A stretch of DNA of 60,130 nucleotides, from IMG/VR virus record IMGVR_UViG_3300025108_000048, positions 1 through 60,130 of that record. One strand, 5' to 3'. The notes beneath the pieces are model-generated. The model ran no database searches. It was not told the origin of the DNA and was given only the letters and a program-made list of their open reading frames with translations. Within the stretch, counting starts at the first letter, position 1; each line of letters starts with the position of its first letter. This document shows positions 8,824-20,200 of the stretch, piece by piece. The translations under genes were made by a program, and so were the position numbers. Source of the DNA: a virus.

Positions 8824-11800
8824 ATGATGCAGAAACACAGAATACGTACTGAAATAGGAAATAATCAAAAATTGACTGTAGAGTTAAAACAAGATTATGA
8901 CCTATTAGAGATACTTTCACTCAAATTTAGTCAAAAAGACGCATACACATCTCTTTGTGCTGATTATGGAGTTGTTTGTGGTAGAATTAGCGCAAACCAA
9001 GGATTTGGTGTCGCAAATGCAAGAGTATCAATTTTTATACCCTTGGACGATGTTGATGAACAAGATCCTGTAGTATCTGCACTTTACCCATATAAATTAA
9101 CACAAGACACAAATACAGACGGATACAAGTACAATCTTTTCCCAAAAAGAAAACAACACACAGGACACACACCTACAGGTACATTTCCCGACCAAGAAGA
9201 CATTCTAACAAGAGAGGAAGTACTATATGTTTATGAAAAATACTATAAGTACACTGTAAAGACTAACGACGCTGGTGATTTTATGATATGGGGAGTTCCT
9301 GTTGGTAAACAAACAATACATGTAGATGTAGATTTATCAGACATGGGATGTCAGTCGTTAGTACCTTATGATTTTATTTATGAGGGAGTTTCTGAAGAAA
9401 AGTTTGAAAACAATTACTCATTTAGAAGTAGTTCCGACATTGGAAGTTTACCACAGACATTAACTTTTGAGGAAAGTTTAGAAGTTTATCCTTTTTGGGG
9501 TAACGAGGATTTATGTGAAATAGGAATTACAAGAACAGATTATGATTTATCCGAACAAGGTATTAGAATAGAACCATACTCAATCATGATGGGGGGGACT
9601 TTCACTGATTCAGGAAAGGATTCGGTAAGAGTTAGGTGTAATGTTGATAACCAAATGGGGGAAAAATGTGCACTCGTAACTGGTGAAGGTGATATCGAGG
9701 CAATTAGATTTTCTGGATATTATGAGGAAAATAATGATGGGACACCAAATTTCGAAAGACCAATATTAGAGGCAATACAGTTGGATTCCCAAATAGATAA
9801 AGAAGGTAATTTCTTTTTTAGAGTACCCATGAATATGGGATACAGAATTACAAATGAATTTGGTGAATTAGTGGAAACTAAAGATACCCAAAGGGGAATA
9901 CCTACAAGAGGAACTTACAGATTTAGATTTTCGTTACAAAATGATAATGGTCAGAAAAAACAATACAGGGGTAAGTATTTGGTACCACAAGTTAAAGAAC
10001 ATCAATTAAGTGGTGAGATTCATCCCAACGCGTACACATTCTCAGATAATTTAGATGATTACCCTTCCGATTCACATGATGATATTACGGGTATTAATAA
10101 TAATGGGTTTGCAAATGACATGTTTTACTCTTTTAGATACAATAGGGTTTATACGGTATCGTCATTTATTAACCAATACCATAATAAATCTTGGGGTGAA
10201 CGAGTATTTCCGTTTTTTGCAAAAGATAGAAATGAATCCTTTATCGGTATAAAAGAAATACAACCCTCCATTGAAGAAGATTGTTCGAATAATAACGAGT
10301 ACTTCCCAATTACTGATGCGGTTAGAAATCACAAATTTAAGTTCCTAATCACAACGATCTTAAATTTTTTGGAAAGACTTTATTTAATTATTACTCAATT
10401 TGCATTTGATTTCATTGTTGAGTTCATATTTGATGTTTCTGAAATCCTTTACAACATTAAAATTCCTGTCGTTAAATACAGACCTTTCAAAGGAACCGCA
10501 AGAAAAGTTTCCAGATTCGCACGACAAATTCAAATTGCCACAATTAGAAATTTAGAATTAATTAATTATCCTGATTGTTATGAATGTTCAAAAGATCCAC
10601 TAACGGGTAGTGACGGAACCCCTGGTGGAGATACATACGAGATAGTTCTTATAAATGATGATGGGGACGAAGTAGATTTCCCAAGTAGTACCGATAGTAG
10701 TACTCTAGAGTCGATTGTTAATGCTTCGGGTTTGACCGCGGTGAACAGTAATATAGTTACTAACCACCCATATGACCCAAATGATGGTACTTCAACTGGT
10801 TCTCCCGATTATTTGGATTTAACTATAACAGGTGGACATCCTGATAAAAACTATATTATAAAATTTATTGTTGAACCAGAAGTTGGATATACTGACCCCA
10901 ATACGGGAGATTACATAATTACATCGCAGGCGGTATATAATTATCTATTTATTGGATATGGATCTGATTCTCCGGTAAACGATTCAGTTACTGGAAGGTA
11001 TGATGGTCTTTCGTACGAGATATTTACTGCTTACTACGATGCCAACAACACAGATATGAGTGGTACCTTACCCACTTCAGACCCGGGAACTGTATTATCC
11101 GCTGTTGGTCAATTTACCATTCACACCGTCTATTTCTATGGTGAAAAACAGGTAAATACTACTTCTAATGATTTAGCGGAATCCGGTTGTTCTAAATATG
11201 ATACCATTTACGATCCTGATAATGACATGTCATTAAGGGCATTTTTGAATAATGCTGGAGGGACAAATGATTACAATTATTGGGTTGGGGTTGGTTCACA
11301 AGGAAGTGCTTATCCCGACATCTTTATAGACACTGAAGATCCGTGTAACTATACCCCACCATCATTTGATATCGTGGCATCAATTAGTGCATGGTATAAG
11401 GAAGCTGGTAAATCAGGTGATCCATATACCTCAAGAAGATGTAGGATAGCGGACGGACACGCACCAGATAGAGAAACAGGAATCCCTGCAGGTACTGCGT
11501 CAGGACATTCAGAATTTAGAGACGGTGTCTATACTTTAATTGCGGCTGGGGGTAAAAATAGAGCAATGATTCTAAACTACTCAAGAAGAAAATTACTCGG
11601 AAAACTTATGTGTGGGGGTATAACATCATACACATTTAGTAATAGTTGGTTAAATGGGTCATTATACTTCTTCCAATTTAGAAGAAGAAAAGGGGGTAAT
11701 AATGCAAAATATTGTAAAGATGTTATACATCGGGAAGTAGACGACACTGGAGTACACTATTATTATAGATCAACACCATATGACGGTACTAATTTTATTG

Positions 11801-12669
11801 GTGGTAAAAATGAAGAAAATAGTCAGACTAACCCCGAAATATTATTTCCAACAACAATTATGGATTTAGGACCAAGAAACATGTTCATTAAGGAGATATG
11901 TGTAGACCCTGAATTAGATGTAAACTGTTCAGTATCTAAGAGTATTGGAAATACATCATACCAAGACATAAACGACCTAATGGAGTGGGTTATATCCTCT
12001 AAAGAGGTCAAAGAAAAGGGAAAACTAAAAGTACAAGATCTTTTTGATAAAAGGGGTAATGGGTCAATGGACGGAGATATTGTTCAATTATTAAATTTCA
12101 ACTCCCAACTTGGGATATACGGGTATGACGATGAGGACCCAGATAGTCCCTACTTCCCTGTTAATGGCGCTGAGTATTTTGATGGTGTTGGACCACTAAG
12201 TTTAAACTTTCGTTTTTCTGAAGATGATGAGGATACTGAAATTGTTGAAAAAGATGGTACGTTACTTAGAATATGTATAAACTCATCAGGTAATTTAACC
12301 GAAACAGCTCAGGATGTCCCATATTATAGGTGGGATAAAAAGGGTGACGGATTTGGTGGTGTCGGGACGACCAATACAGAATCCCAAGATTGGTCGAGAA
12401 ATACCATATACTCAACCAAATATCAGGGAGGGTGGACCTTTCCCGGTTTAATGGAAATAGACCCATATAACGATGCCGGTGGGGATCCAACAGACGAGAT
12501 AAATAGTCATTACTATGATGGTAGTATTTTACCACCATTTCGTGAGTGTAACGACGATAATTACATACCAGATGAAGTACCACTTGGTGGACCTTACCAC
12601 TTTTACTTCGGTTTAAGAACTGGTAAAAGTTCTTGGAATAAATTTATTAAAAACTTCGGTCCGTTATGA
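8824..12669 (+). CDS. Large baseplate/tail structural protein (possible gp7 counterpart)
   Basis: The 1281-aa protein is not assigned with certainty. Its N-terminus (residues about 1-200) contains an Ig-like or carboxypeptidase-regulatory-type segment, VKTNDAGDFMIWGVPVGKQT. The middle holds a hydrophobic/aromatic stretch near 510-560 and numerous Gly/Asp/Tyr-rich beta-type segments. Position directly after the gp25 and gp6 genes is where T4 carries gene 7, the largest wedge component, so a gp7-like role is a reasonable positional inference. Two adjacent start codons (8824 and 8827) are present. It overlaps the next gene by 4 nt. Confidence 0.65.
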   Translation: MMQKHRIRTEIGNNQKLTVELKQDYDLLEILSLKFSQKDAYTSLCADYGVVCGRISANQGFGVANARVSIFIPLDDVDEQDPVVSALYPYKLTQDTNTDGYKYNLFPKRKQHTGHTPTGTFPDQEDILTREEVLYVYEKYYKYTVKTNDAGDFMIWGVPVGKQTIHVDVDLSDMGCQSLVPYDFIYEGVSEEKFENNYSFRSSSDIGSLPQTLTFEESLEVYPFWGNEDLCEIGITRTDYDLSEQGIRIEPYSIMMGGTFTDSGKDSVRVRCNVDNQMGEKCALVTGEGDIEAIRFSGYYEENNDGTPNFERPILEAIQLDSQIDKEGNFFFRVPMNMGYRITNEFGELVETKDTQRGIPTRGTYRFRFSLQNDNGQKKQYRGKYLVPQVKEHQLSGEIHPNAYTFSDNLDDYPSDSHDDITGINNNGFANDMFYSFRYNRVYTVSSFINQYHNKSWGERVFPFFAKDRNESFIGIKEIQPSIEEDCSNNNEYFPITDAVRNHKFKFLITTILNFLERLYLIITQFAFDFIVEFIFDVSEILYNIKIPVVKYRPFKGTARKVSRFARQIQIATIRNLELINYPDCYECSKDPLTGSDGTPGGDTYEIVLINDDGDEVDFPSSTDSSTLESIVNASGLTAVNSNIVTNHPYDPNDGTSTGSPDYLDLTITGGHPDKNYIIKFIVEPEVGYTDPNTGDYIITSQAVYNYLFIGYGSDSPVNDSVTGRYDGLSYEIFTAYYDANNTDMSGTLPTSDPGTVLSAVGQFTIHTVYFYGEKQVNTTSNDLAESGCSKYDTIYDPDNDMSLRAFLNNAGGTNDYNYWVGVGSQGSAYPDIFIDTEDPCNYTPPSFDIVASISAWYKEAGKSGDPYTSRRCRIADGHAPDRETGIPAGTASGHSEFRDGVYTLIAAGGKNRAMILNYSRRKLLGKLMCGGITSYTFSNSWLNGSLYFFQFRRRKGGNNAKYCKDVIHREVDDTGVHYYYRSTPYDGTNFIGGKNEENSQTNPEILFPTTIMDLGPRNMFIKEICVDPELDVNCSVSKSIGNTSYQDINDLMEWVISSKEVKEKGKLKVQDLFDKRGNGSMDGDIVQLLNFNSQLGIYGYDDEDPDSPYFPVNGAEYFDGVGPLSLNFRFSEDDEDTEIVEKDGTLLRICINSSGNLTETAQDVPYYRWDKKGDGFGGVGTTNTESQDWSRNTIYSTKYQGGWTFPGLMEIDPYNDAGGDPTDEINSHYYDGSILPPFRECNDDNYIPDEVPLGGPYHFYFGLRTGKSSWNKFIKNFGPL

Positions 12670-14411
12670 TAAAAAAGAAAATTGTTGCACCAAGTAAACG
12701 TTATAAAAAGGCGGAATCTGAAGATTTAACTTTAAGAATAAATTTTGAAGAGGATAAGAGTTTATTAAGGGAGGGTGATAAAAATATAGTTTTAGACATT
12801 GCAGAACTTTATAGAAAGGAACGTAATGAAAGTACCAAATATAGAATTTATGGTAAAATGAATATGGTGTTTAGAAACACATATAGCGGAACCACCACAT
12901 ACGATCCTTTACGTAACAACCTTTATATTATAGGTGATGGTCTTGATGGGGATTTTACGGGACACTTACCATATAACGAATTTGCATTCATTAGAAACGA
13001 TTATGTTAGAGAAGTCTCTATTTCAACAGGTACTACAATGGGGACCTATGATCCCAACATATTTATAACAGGTGATACCACACATAGAGTGATAAATGAA
13101 ATAGACTCCGCATCTACAAATTGGAATGTGTTTTTATCATATGTCTATGATAAAGACTCAACACACCAAATGAAGTATACTTTGTCGGGAAATACGGAGT
13201 ATAGTTTTACGGCATCTAATGGAGTACCGTTTAGGGTAACGGAGTATCCGAACTACTACGAACTTACAAGTCCAATACCACATAATATGAAACAGGGGGA
13301 ATTCGTAATAGTTTCAGGAACTTCAATAAGTAGTGGTACCGAATTGGATAGAATATTCCCAATATCTTCAGTAGGTAATGAAATATTTGACTCTGAGAAA
13401 TATGTATTAATCATACAAAAGTCGGCACTATCTAATTCACAAACAATGAGTGGGGTGGTTTTCGGTAAAAGATGTATAGACAAATTAAGAATGTCGGGAA
13501 CAACATCTGAGTATTATGTTCATAAACACAAAATACTCACAAATACTGACGACTGTATAATAGATAGAACAGGTTTTGAAACACCTGTTTTTGAAATAGA
13601 AAGAAAATTACAGTTTGAAACCGCAGACAATAGAAATGATGTGTATACAGTACAGAATAGACCTGAAACGGTTCTATTTCATTTTAAAGATGAGATAGAC
13701 ATAAATGGTCTAATAAATAATTTAGGTTATACAATAACGGACCTTTATGTAACGAAAGTGTTTAAAAATGGTAATGGATATTTCCAATATCCCCCAAGAC
13801 ACGGTTATAAATTTCATTTCCATAATAATTGGGTGGATAATCATTTTGATACTTCATTTTCAGGGTCAGACTCAGGACTACAATCAACCAACTTTAGTAA
13901 TAGTGGTTTTACATTTACAAAAGGTACTGAACTTCAGAAAGATGACGAGATATTAGGTGCATTTGTGGAATACAATAAAGAAGATTTTAAAGAAACTATA
14001 TTGTCTGAGTCGTTTCATAAATACACAATTGATTTTAACATTTTTAATCACGGACAAATAGATCCAAGTGTCGGATCAACCGTAACAAATCCTTTAGGGT
14101 TATACTACCAACCTCACCAAAGGGTTAAATTAAGAGAATTATCACCATACGTGGAGACCGCAAATACGGATCAAATATATGGACTACCTGAGAACTCTGT
14201 TTACGATGAATATAGGGTTTTATGGAAATGGAGAGATTTATATGACCATGGTTATATTGATCCCGATGGGTTTGGAACAAACCACCCATTTACAAATGGA
14301 CAACATTACGTCAAATCTGACATAAACTTTTACCTTAGAAATGAGGAGACCTTCATGAATAAAAGTGATGGTTTAACTAATTTCAGTGAGGATAACGATG
14401 GAATATGTTAG
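12666..14411 (+). CDS. Putative baseplate/tail structural protein
   Basis: The 581-aa product is unrecognised. It is rich in Tyr, Thr, Asp and Asn and in short beta-type segments such as YRIYGKMNMVFRN and YYLRNEE-like endings, with a basic N-terminus (MIKKKIVAPSKRYKK). It overlaps the preceding gene by 4 nt and abuts the next gene with no gap, indicating translational coupling within the baseplate operon. It occupies the place of T4 gene 8 or 9, but no motif supports a specific match. Confidence 0.6.
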   Translation: MIKKKIVAPSKRYKKAESEDLTLRINFEEDKSLLREGDKNIVLDIAELYRKERNESTKYRIYGKMNMVFRNTYSGTTTYDPLRNNLYIIGDGLDGDFTGHLPYNEFAFIRNDYVREVSISTGTTMGTYDPNIFITGDTTHRVINEIDSASTNWNVFLSYVYDKDSTHQMKYTLSGNTEYSFTASNGVPFRVTEYPNYYELTSPIPHNMKQGEFVIVSGTSISSGTELDRIFPISSVGNEIFDSEKYVLIIQKSALSNSQTMSGVVFGKRCIDKLRMSGTTSEYYVHKHKILTNTDDCIIDRTGFETPVFEIERKLQFETADNRNDVYTVQNRPETVLFHFKDEIDINGLINNLGYTITDLYVTKVFKNGNGYFQYPPRHGYKFHFHNNWVDNHFDTSFSGSDSGLQSTNFSNSGFTFTKGTELQKDDEILGAFVEYNKEDFKETILSESFHKYTIDFNIFNHGQIDPSVGSTVTNPLGLYYQPHQRVKLRELSPYVETANTDQIYGLPENSVYDEYRVLWKWRDLYDHGYIDPDGFGTNHPFTNGQHYVKSDINFYLRNEETFMNKSDGLTNFSEDNDGIC

Positions 14412-15380
14412 ATGAAAATTAGATTTAATCAAAATAATAAGAACTTATTAATCAATAAGGAACAAAACTTTAAAACTGATGCTGGATGGGATGAGAATTT
14501 TCAGTCATATGAGGATGAGGTTTTAAAAGACATTATAAATCCTGTTGAGAACTACGAAACTAATAGGTATGTTCATAAACCTTACGTTTCTACAATAGGT
14601 CAAGCACCTGGTTCAGGAGACACGTCAGCTCCTGACGGTAGTAATGATTCCGCATTTTCAACATCATTATTTACAACTACTGTTAGTTCCGTAGAACAAA
14701 CCGATATATGGTTTTACTTTTATTTTAAAAACCCATCAAATGTCTACACATTGGATTACAATAATGTGGGCATTACCCAAACAGATAAATTAATGGCTAA
14801 CTTAAAATATAGTTTTTTTAGGTTAGAGTTTTATAAAACCCCCAATAACGAACCACCTAACAGATCTAATAGGAGATTGGTTTTTGCAAAAAATTTAGCA
14901 CCCGCGGTTGGAGAAAGAGCAACCTTTGAAAATAAGTTCGAGAAAATATATGTACCTGTATTTTTTGGTTCAAGTATGAGAAACAAAGAGAATATGTATC
15001 TTTTTTGGTTCCATGACGATACTGTTTTAGAAGAGACAGAACTTACGGGAACTACTTTCTTTATGACCGCAAAGTTTTACAATTCTTTTGATGGTAGTAA
15101 GGTACCATTTGCAAATAAAGAAATAACAGACACTTCGAACATTGTAGAAGAAGAAGATCTATACTTCCAAGTAGAGATGGACAGGACCAACACACCCACA
15201 TACCATTACACTATTTCAGAGTACGACGGAACCTCATCACCTTACACTTCGAATAGAAAAGGTATGAGTGGAGACCCCATAAAGTTTTATGAGATCCCTA
15301 CACCAACTGTAGATAGTAGTGACCCATTAGCACCTACAACACCGGTAGGACCTGCAGACCCTAATACTTCAACTGATTAA
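14412..15380 (+). CDS. Putative tail structural protein with Thr/Pro tail
   Basis: The 322-aa product is unrecognised. Residues about 80-300 look beta-rich, with segments such as IWFYFYFKNPSNVYTLDY and YLFWFHDDTVLEETELTG. The last 30 residues are rich in Pro, Thr, Ser and Asp, a short version of the linkers that dominate the adhesin genes downstream. It lies flush between its neighbours in the same operon. Confidence 0.6.
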   Translation: MKIRFNQNNKNLLINKEQNFKTDAGWDENFQSYEDEVLKDIINPVENYETNRYVHKPYVSTIGQAPGSGDTSAPDGSNDSAFSTSLFTTTVSSVEQTDIWFYFYFKNPSNVYTLDYNNVGITQTDKLMANLKYSFFRLEFYKTPNNEPPNRSNRRLVFAKNLAPAVGERATFENKFEKIYVPVFFGSSMRNKENMYLFWFHDDTVLEETELTGTTFFMTAKFYNSFDGSKVPFANKEITDTSNIVEEEDLYFQVEMDRTNTPTYHYTISEYDGTSSPYTSNRKGMSGDPIKFYEIPTPTVDSSDPLAPTTPVGPADPNTSTD

Positions 15381-16301
15381 ATGATGAACAAAAATTATTA
15401 TAAAATATTAAGATCAATTACGGGTACTACATATCACTTACCAATATACTTGGATAGTAAAGGTTATGAGATGGGCGGAATGGTTGGATTTGAAGGGGAC
15501 ATTGAACAGGTCGAACAAATAACAAATTTTAATTACCAACATACCAGTGGAAACACAATTAGGTTGTATAACTCAGTCAATAGGGACGCGTTAAGGATAA
15601 TTAAAAACGAAGATTTTTCTATTGATTGGGGTGACGGTACTGTAGACACTATTGGTGTGGGTATGGGTAATAATTTAGAATTTAAACAACATACATTTCC
15701 TTCTTCAGGTACTTATAATGTGTCTATTGGTTTAAGTAATAATTGGGCTCAGAAAAAAATAACTAAAAAAATTACAGTACCTAAAAACACAACAGTAACT
15801 AACCCTAATGGGTCATTTGGTCCGTTCACGTTACCATATACTACGGGAGTTACAATCACCCAAAACTATATAAACGACTTAGATTATGTCGAGAAAGACT
15901 CAGACGGTCCAATATATTTTGCGGCTAAAGGGAGAAGTAGAATAAGTGAATTAAAGAGATACGGTGAAAGTACTTACCAAGGTACAACAATAGGTACAGA
16001 TGGTGTAGGTAGTTATACGGGGTATACAATAGATAATTTATCATATAAAGATTATGATGATGGAATAACAACAATAACGGGGACAACAAGTGATTATGAA
16101 AAAGAAGAGGTTTTTAATGAGATGTTAACAAGGAACGAACATTTCATTGGTTTTATTGACGAACCAACCATTTTTTCTGATGTATTTGTTGAAAGGGGTA
16201 AGCAAGGAGTCTTAGAAATGAACCTAAGATTAGGAGAAATCGACAACGTAGGTGAAATAGATATCTACGGAAATGGATTTTTCCAAGTTAAAAAACAATA
16301 G
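15381..16301 (+). CDS. Tail structural protein with PKD-like domain
   Basis: The 306-aa product contains a PKD-type Ig-like signature: FSIDWGDGTVDT near residue 75 and, about 25 residues later, HTFPSSGTYNVSIGLSNNW. WGDGT followed by GTYxVxxxxxN is the conserved core of that fold, which in other proteins mediates protein or glycan contacts. The remainder, including SELKRYGESTYQGTTIGTDG, is not recognised. The start codon is doubled (15381 and 15384). It is probably a baseplate-peripheral or fibre-attachment protein; that role is positional. Confidence 0.62.
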   Translation: MMNKNYYKILRSITGTTYHLPIYLDSKGYEMGGMVGFEGDIEQVEQITNFNYQHTSGNTIRLYNSVNRDALRIIKNEDFSIDWGDGTVDTIGVGMGNNLEFKQHTFPSSGTYNVSIGLSNNWAQKKITKKITVPKNTTVTNPNGSFGPFTLPYTTGVTITQNYINDLDYVEKDSDGPIYFAAKGRSRISELKRYGESTYQGTTIGTDGVGSYTGYTIDNLSYKDYDDGITTITGTTSDYEKEEVFNEMLTRNEHFIGFIDEPTIFSDVFVERGKQGVLEMNLRLGEIDNVGEIDIYGNGFFQVKKQ

Positions 16302-16306
16302 AATAA

Positions 16307-16314
16307 TATTTATT
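16307..16314 (+). promoter_or_regulatory. Late-type promoter box TATTTATT
   Basis: TATTTATT lies in the 25-nt gap before the gene at 16327, which is 12 nt further on. A weak AAAGGA sequence follows and could serve as ribosome binding site. Confidence 0.4.
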
Positions 16315-16326
16315 AATTAAAAGGAT

Positions 16327-17241
16327 ATGGCAGTAGGTAGTTATGGAACAGTAAGACCGGCAGATGTGTCACCATCAGACGTAGAAATTTTCTATCATTA
16401 CGTCTCGGGGAGAACGTCGTCCGCACCTGTACAATTTAAAAAATTAAATTCAGAAGATATATTAACACCTATCTATCACAATTCAGATACGACGGATGCA
16501 CCGAACGCACCTGATACGGAAATTTTAGGTGGACTATACAATCTAAAGTTAGATACGGCGGACTTCGATGAATTAGGTATATATACCTTACATCTTAGAC
16601 CTAAACAAATAAGAACCTCTATAACCGACTGTGGGGTGTTAGCGGCACTACCATCTGTAAGAGGAATTATAATAGATTTAAGTAATGTGCCGTCAACAGA
16701 TAGAAATAAATTCAACCCTCAAGGGTTAGTTGGATACAGAATAGAGTATTTGAATAACGATGGAAGTAAAACCCCTAACTTTTACAGGGTTGTTACATCT
16801 TCATTCTACTGTACTCCAATTACGTCAAACCTGACAAGTACAACTCAAAAGGCAATAAGATATCAATATACAGATCAAGCGACTAATTTGTTGTTTTTAA
16901 CGGTAACTCCGTCATCTGCACCATCTAATAGACCGAATACAGTTCCTTTTATTGGGGAACCGTCTCAAAACATAGTTTTATCAAATACATTTTTTAACCC
17001 AACAACGATTGAGGTTGATATGGTAGAACACGATGAGACAACATTGGCTTACGCATTCTACGGTAACCAAACAAAATCTATTTCTGATGGAATATACACG
17101 ATATACACTGCGGAAAACAATATCTACAAACAATTTAACTTGTTTGAGGTGAGAGATGAGTTCAACGAAACACTTTACGAGGTTAGAGAAGAGAGGGACG
17201 AAATCGATGAAACTAAAAACTTTGATGATATCACTGAATAA
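16327..17241 (+). CDS. Putative tail structural protein
   Basis: The 304-aa product is not recognised. It begins [20 protein letters not shown] and reads as a series of beta-strands with a charged C-terminus ([19 protein letters not shown]) that could be helical. It overlaps the start of the giant gene at 17241 by 1 nt, so the two are probably translated together and may belong to one sub-assembly at the tail tip. Confidence 0.6.
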   Translation: MAVGSYGTVRPADVSPSDVEIFYHYVSGRTSSAPVQFKKLNSEDILTPIYHNSDTTDAPNAPDTEILGGLYNLKLDTADFDELGIYTLHLRPKQIRTSITDCGVLAALPSVRGIIIDLSNVPSTDRNKFNPQGLVGYRIEYLNNDGSKTPNFYRVVTSSFYCTPITSNLTSTTQKAIRYQYTDQATNLLFLTVTPSSAPSNRPNTVPFIGEPSQNIVLSNTFFNPTTIEVDMVEHDETTLAYAFYGNQTKSISDGIYTIYTAENNIYKQFNLFEVRDEFNETLYEVREERDEIDETKNFDDITE

Positions 17242-20200
17242 TGGCGAAAAGAAAAGTTCCAAGTCAATCTGCGAGTGGAGGGGATACCTTTAATGACAAC
17301 TTAGTTGGTAATCAAATTACCAATGGGTCAAGTCAGTTGACTGCCACAAACTTTTCAATAGATAAGACAATACCACAAAGAGATACTAAGAGTTTTACAT
17401 CCGTACCTTTTTCTGATTTTTTAACAATTGAAGATCTTAAAGAAGAAACTAATGCGCCTAAAACAAAATCAGATAGATCCGTAAAGAAAGAAGGTAAAGT
17501 AAAGTTCAGAGAGAACAAAGACGCGGGTTCTAAGACACTATTTGGATCTTTAAGTAAAAGACTATCATCTTCAGTTAATAATATAGTAGAACAGTTCCCT
17601 GCGGGTTTCTTTATTGACAAAGATACTCCTATATCATTTTCACAATACACTGCGGAGAATATTACTTACGATCTTAAGGCAAGAACAACAACTTTTAAGT
17701 TTGAAAGATCAAAAATATTCAATCCATTAGACGTAGTACTTGAAAAACCTTTAAGTAATGTAAGTCCTGATGTTAATAACGAATTTAAAAACTTCTTTGA
17801 GAATTATTCTAAGTACTCCCTTATTATTGATGAGGTTGAGTATGAGATATTAACATATACAAAGGCGGGTAACGACGGACTTATTACGTTAAAAGTTAAA
17901 GGAAAACCTTTTATTGGTGACACATACAGTGAGAGTTTCTTAATTAGACCAATTAATCAGACAGTAGAAGAGTTTTTCGGAAGTTTAGATGAGTTAGAAA
18001 GTTTAATATTAGATAGAGAATCTACACCTAAGTACACCGCTGAGTTTAAACTACCAAAAGATTCCTTAGATGGTTCTAAAACAGAAACTACAACAACTAA
18101 AATTAGTTGGCCATTATTCAAAGATGGTTGGAACATAAAGATCGGTGGTACTGAATATATTGGATACTTAGAAAGTTTAAAATCTATAGGTGATGAAGTC
18201 GATCAATACAAGTCTAACTTAATATCAAGATTTTTAACAACAGCATCACTAAATGAATTCGATACTGAAGATCAAAGAATGTCTTCGATGTTTCAGATTT
18301 ATGGTAGTGGTTTTGATTCTGTAAAGAAATTCATAGACAACATAGCATACATGAGAAATGTAAGTTATGATAAGATTAATAACATTCCCGATGTATTATT
18401 AAAGAATCTCTCAAACACACTTGGATTAGATTCTGTAAACCTATTTGATGAGAAATCATTGGACGATACACTTTATTCAAGAGTGGATAGTCAGTTCGAA
18501 GGTAATAACCTTGGAATGAATATGGTTGAAGCGGAGGCGGAATTCTATAGAAGATTAGTCATTAATCTTGTAAGAATATATAAATCTAAAGGTACAAGAA
18601 AATCTATTGAGTTCTTTTTAAGGTTTATTGGTGCACCTGAACCATTAATAAAAATTAACGAACATGTATACAAATATGACGATGTTAAGAAGGTTTCTTC
18701 AGACATCGATGATGACATTTATGATTTAACTCAATTAGAAAAAACGTTCACTGTTGGTCAGATAGACCTTGAGGACAAAACACATTCTTTCATATACCAA
18801 GGAATAACAACAACGGGTACCACAACATACCAAGTAGATGAATACCCAATAGTATTAACGGGTGTAACAAAATACGGGGATGTACAAAAAATTGTAAGTG
18901 AGAATAATGACGTATTCTTTCAAAAAGGTTCAGGTTGGTATGAGATATCCTTACAACATAGGTCATCGACCGAATTAGATGTTGAGAATTCCAACTTGCT
19001 GTCTAATCCTAAGATTATAAAAACAAAAAATAAGGACTACACTTATGGTGAGGACTATTTTGATTTATATAGGCAATTTTACGGATTAGATTACGGACAC
19101 GAATTACACAATACGATTGATAACGAAAAGACAGAGTTACTGTCGGATGTAGACTCAAAAACTTTAAATAGAAAAAACATACAAATCTACTTGTCATCTG
19201 CACAAGGTATTGATTATGATGTGTATAAAAAGTCTAGAGATTTAGAGGTAAGTTTTGGATTAAAAACTCTCCAACCACAAACAGGTTTTACGTTTGCGGA
19301 ATACATGGATAATGTATTAAACGAACAAATACGTAATTCACATGTCGTTAAGTATCAAAAATCATACATTCAATTAGAGGATGTGTATTGGGGGTATTTA
19401 GAAAAGGTAGGGACACCATATAGTTTCCCAACGGTTAATGAATTCATAAACAGAATGAGTCCACATTGGGTGGAGATTGTGGAACAGTTTGTTCCAGCAA
19501 CAACCCTATGGACGGGTGGTAATATTTTAGAAAATAGTCGTATTGGGAGATCTAAACACGATTATTTAAAACCATGTACCATTGAACAAGTTGAAGATAA
19601 TCTATTTCCTAAATTAGGTTTTGAACATTCTATAGAGGAAGATTTAGAAGTTTACTTTTTAGGGGATAAAGACTTATTTAGAGGATTAACGGTAGTAAGT
19701 GGGGTAACTTATGTATTAAAGATAGTTTTAATGGGTGAGGTGTATACCGCATCTTCTCCGATTACACTTACTGGTGGTCAACTATTCGATCCATTCGTAT
19801 CTACTTCTGATTGTACAACAATTAATGAGGTTGTTTTTGATAGTGGGGAGACTTTTGACGGATCAAAACATTTACCCTTATTATGTGATTTTAAGTGTAA
19901 TTTAAATCCTGACAGAGATGTATTAGATCCATTATGGATTAATGCGGTCGATAGTATATTTTCTCAAATAAATGAAAAATACTTCACCAAAACAGCGTAC
20001 ACAGGTTATGACACAATTAGTAACCATGCCGGTGGTGAAGGATATGAAAGAATAACGGGTAACACAGAAACAAGTGATGAAAATCAAAACATAGAGGGTG
20101 GATTTAATTCTGAACTATCAACCAACGGAGAAAACTACGGATATGAAAATGTCCCTATAGTTTCTCATGAGATTTTTACTGATAGTGATGGTATTGAAAA

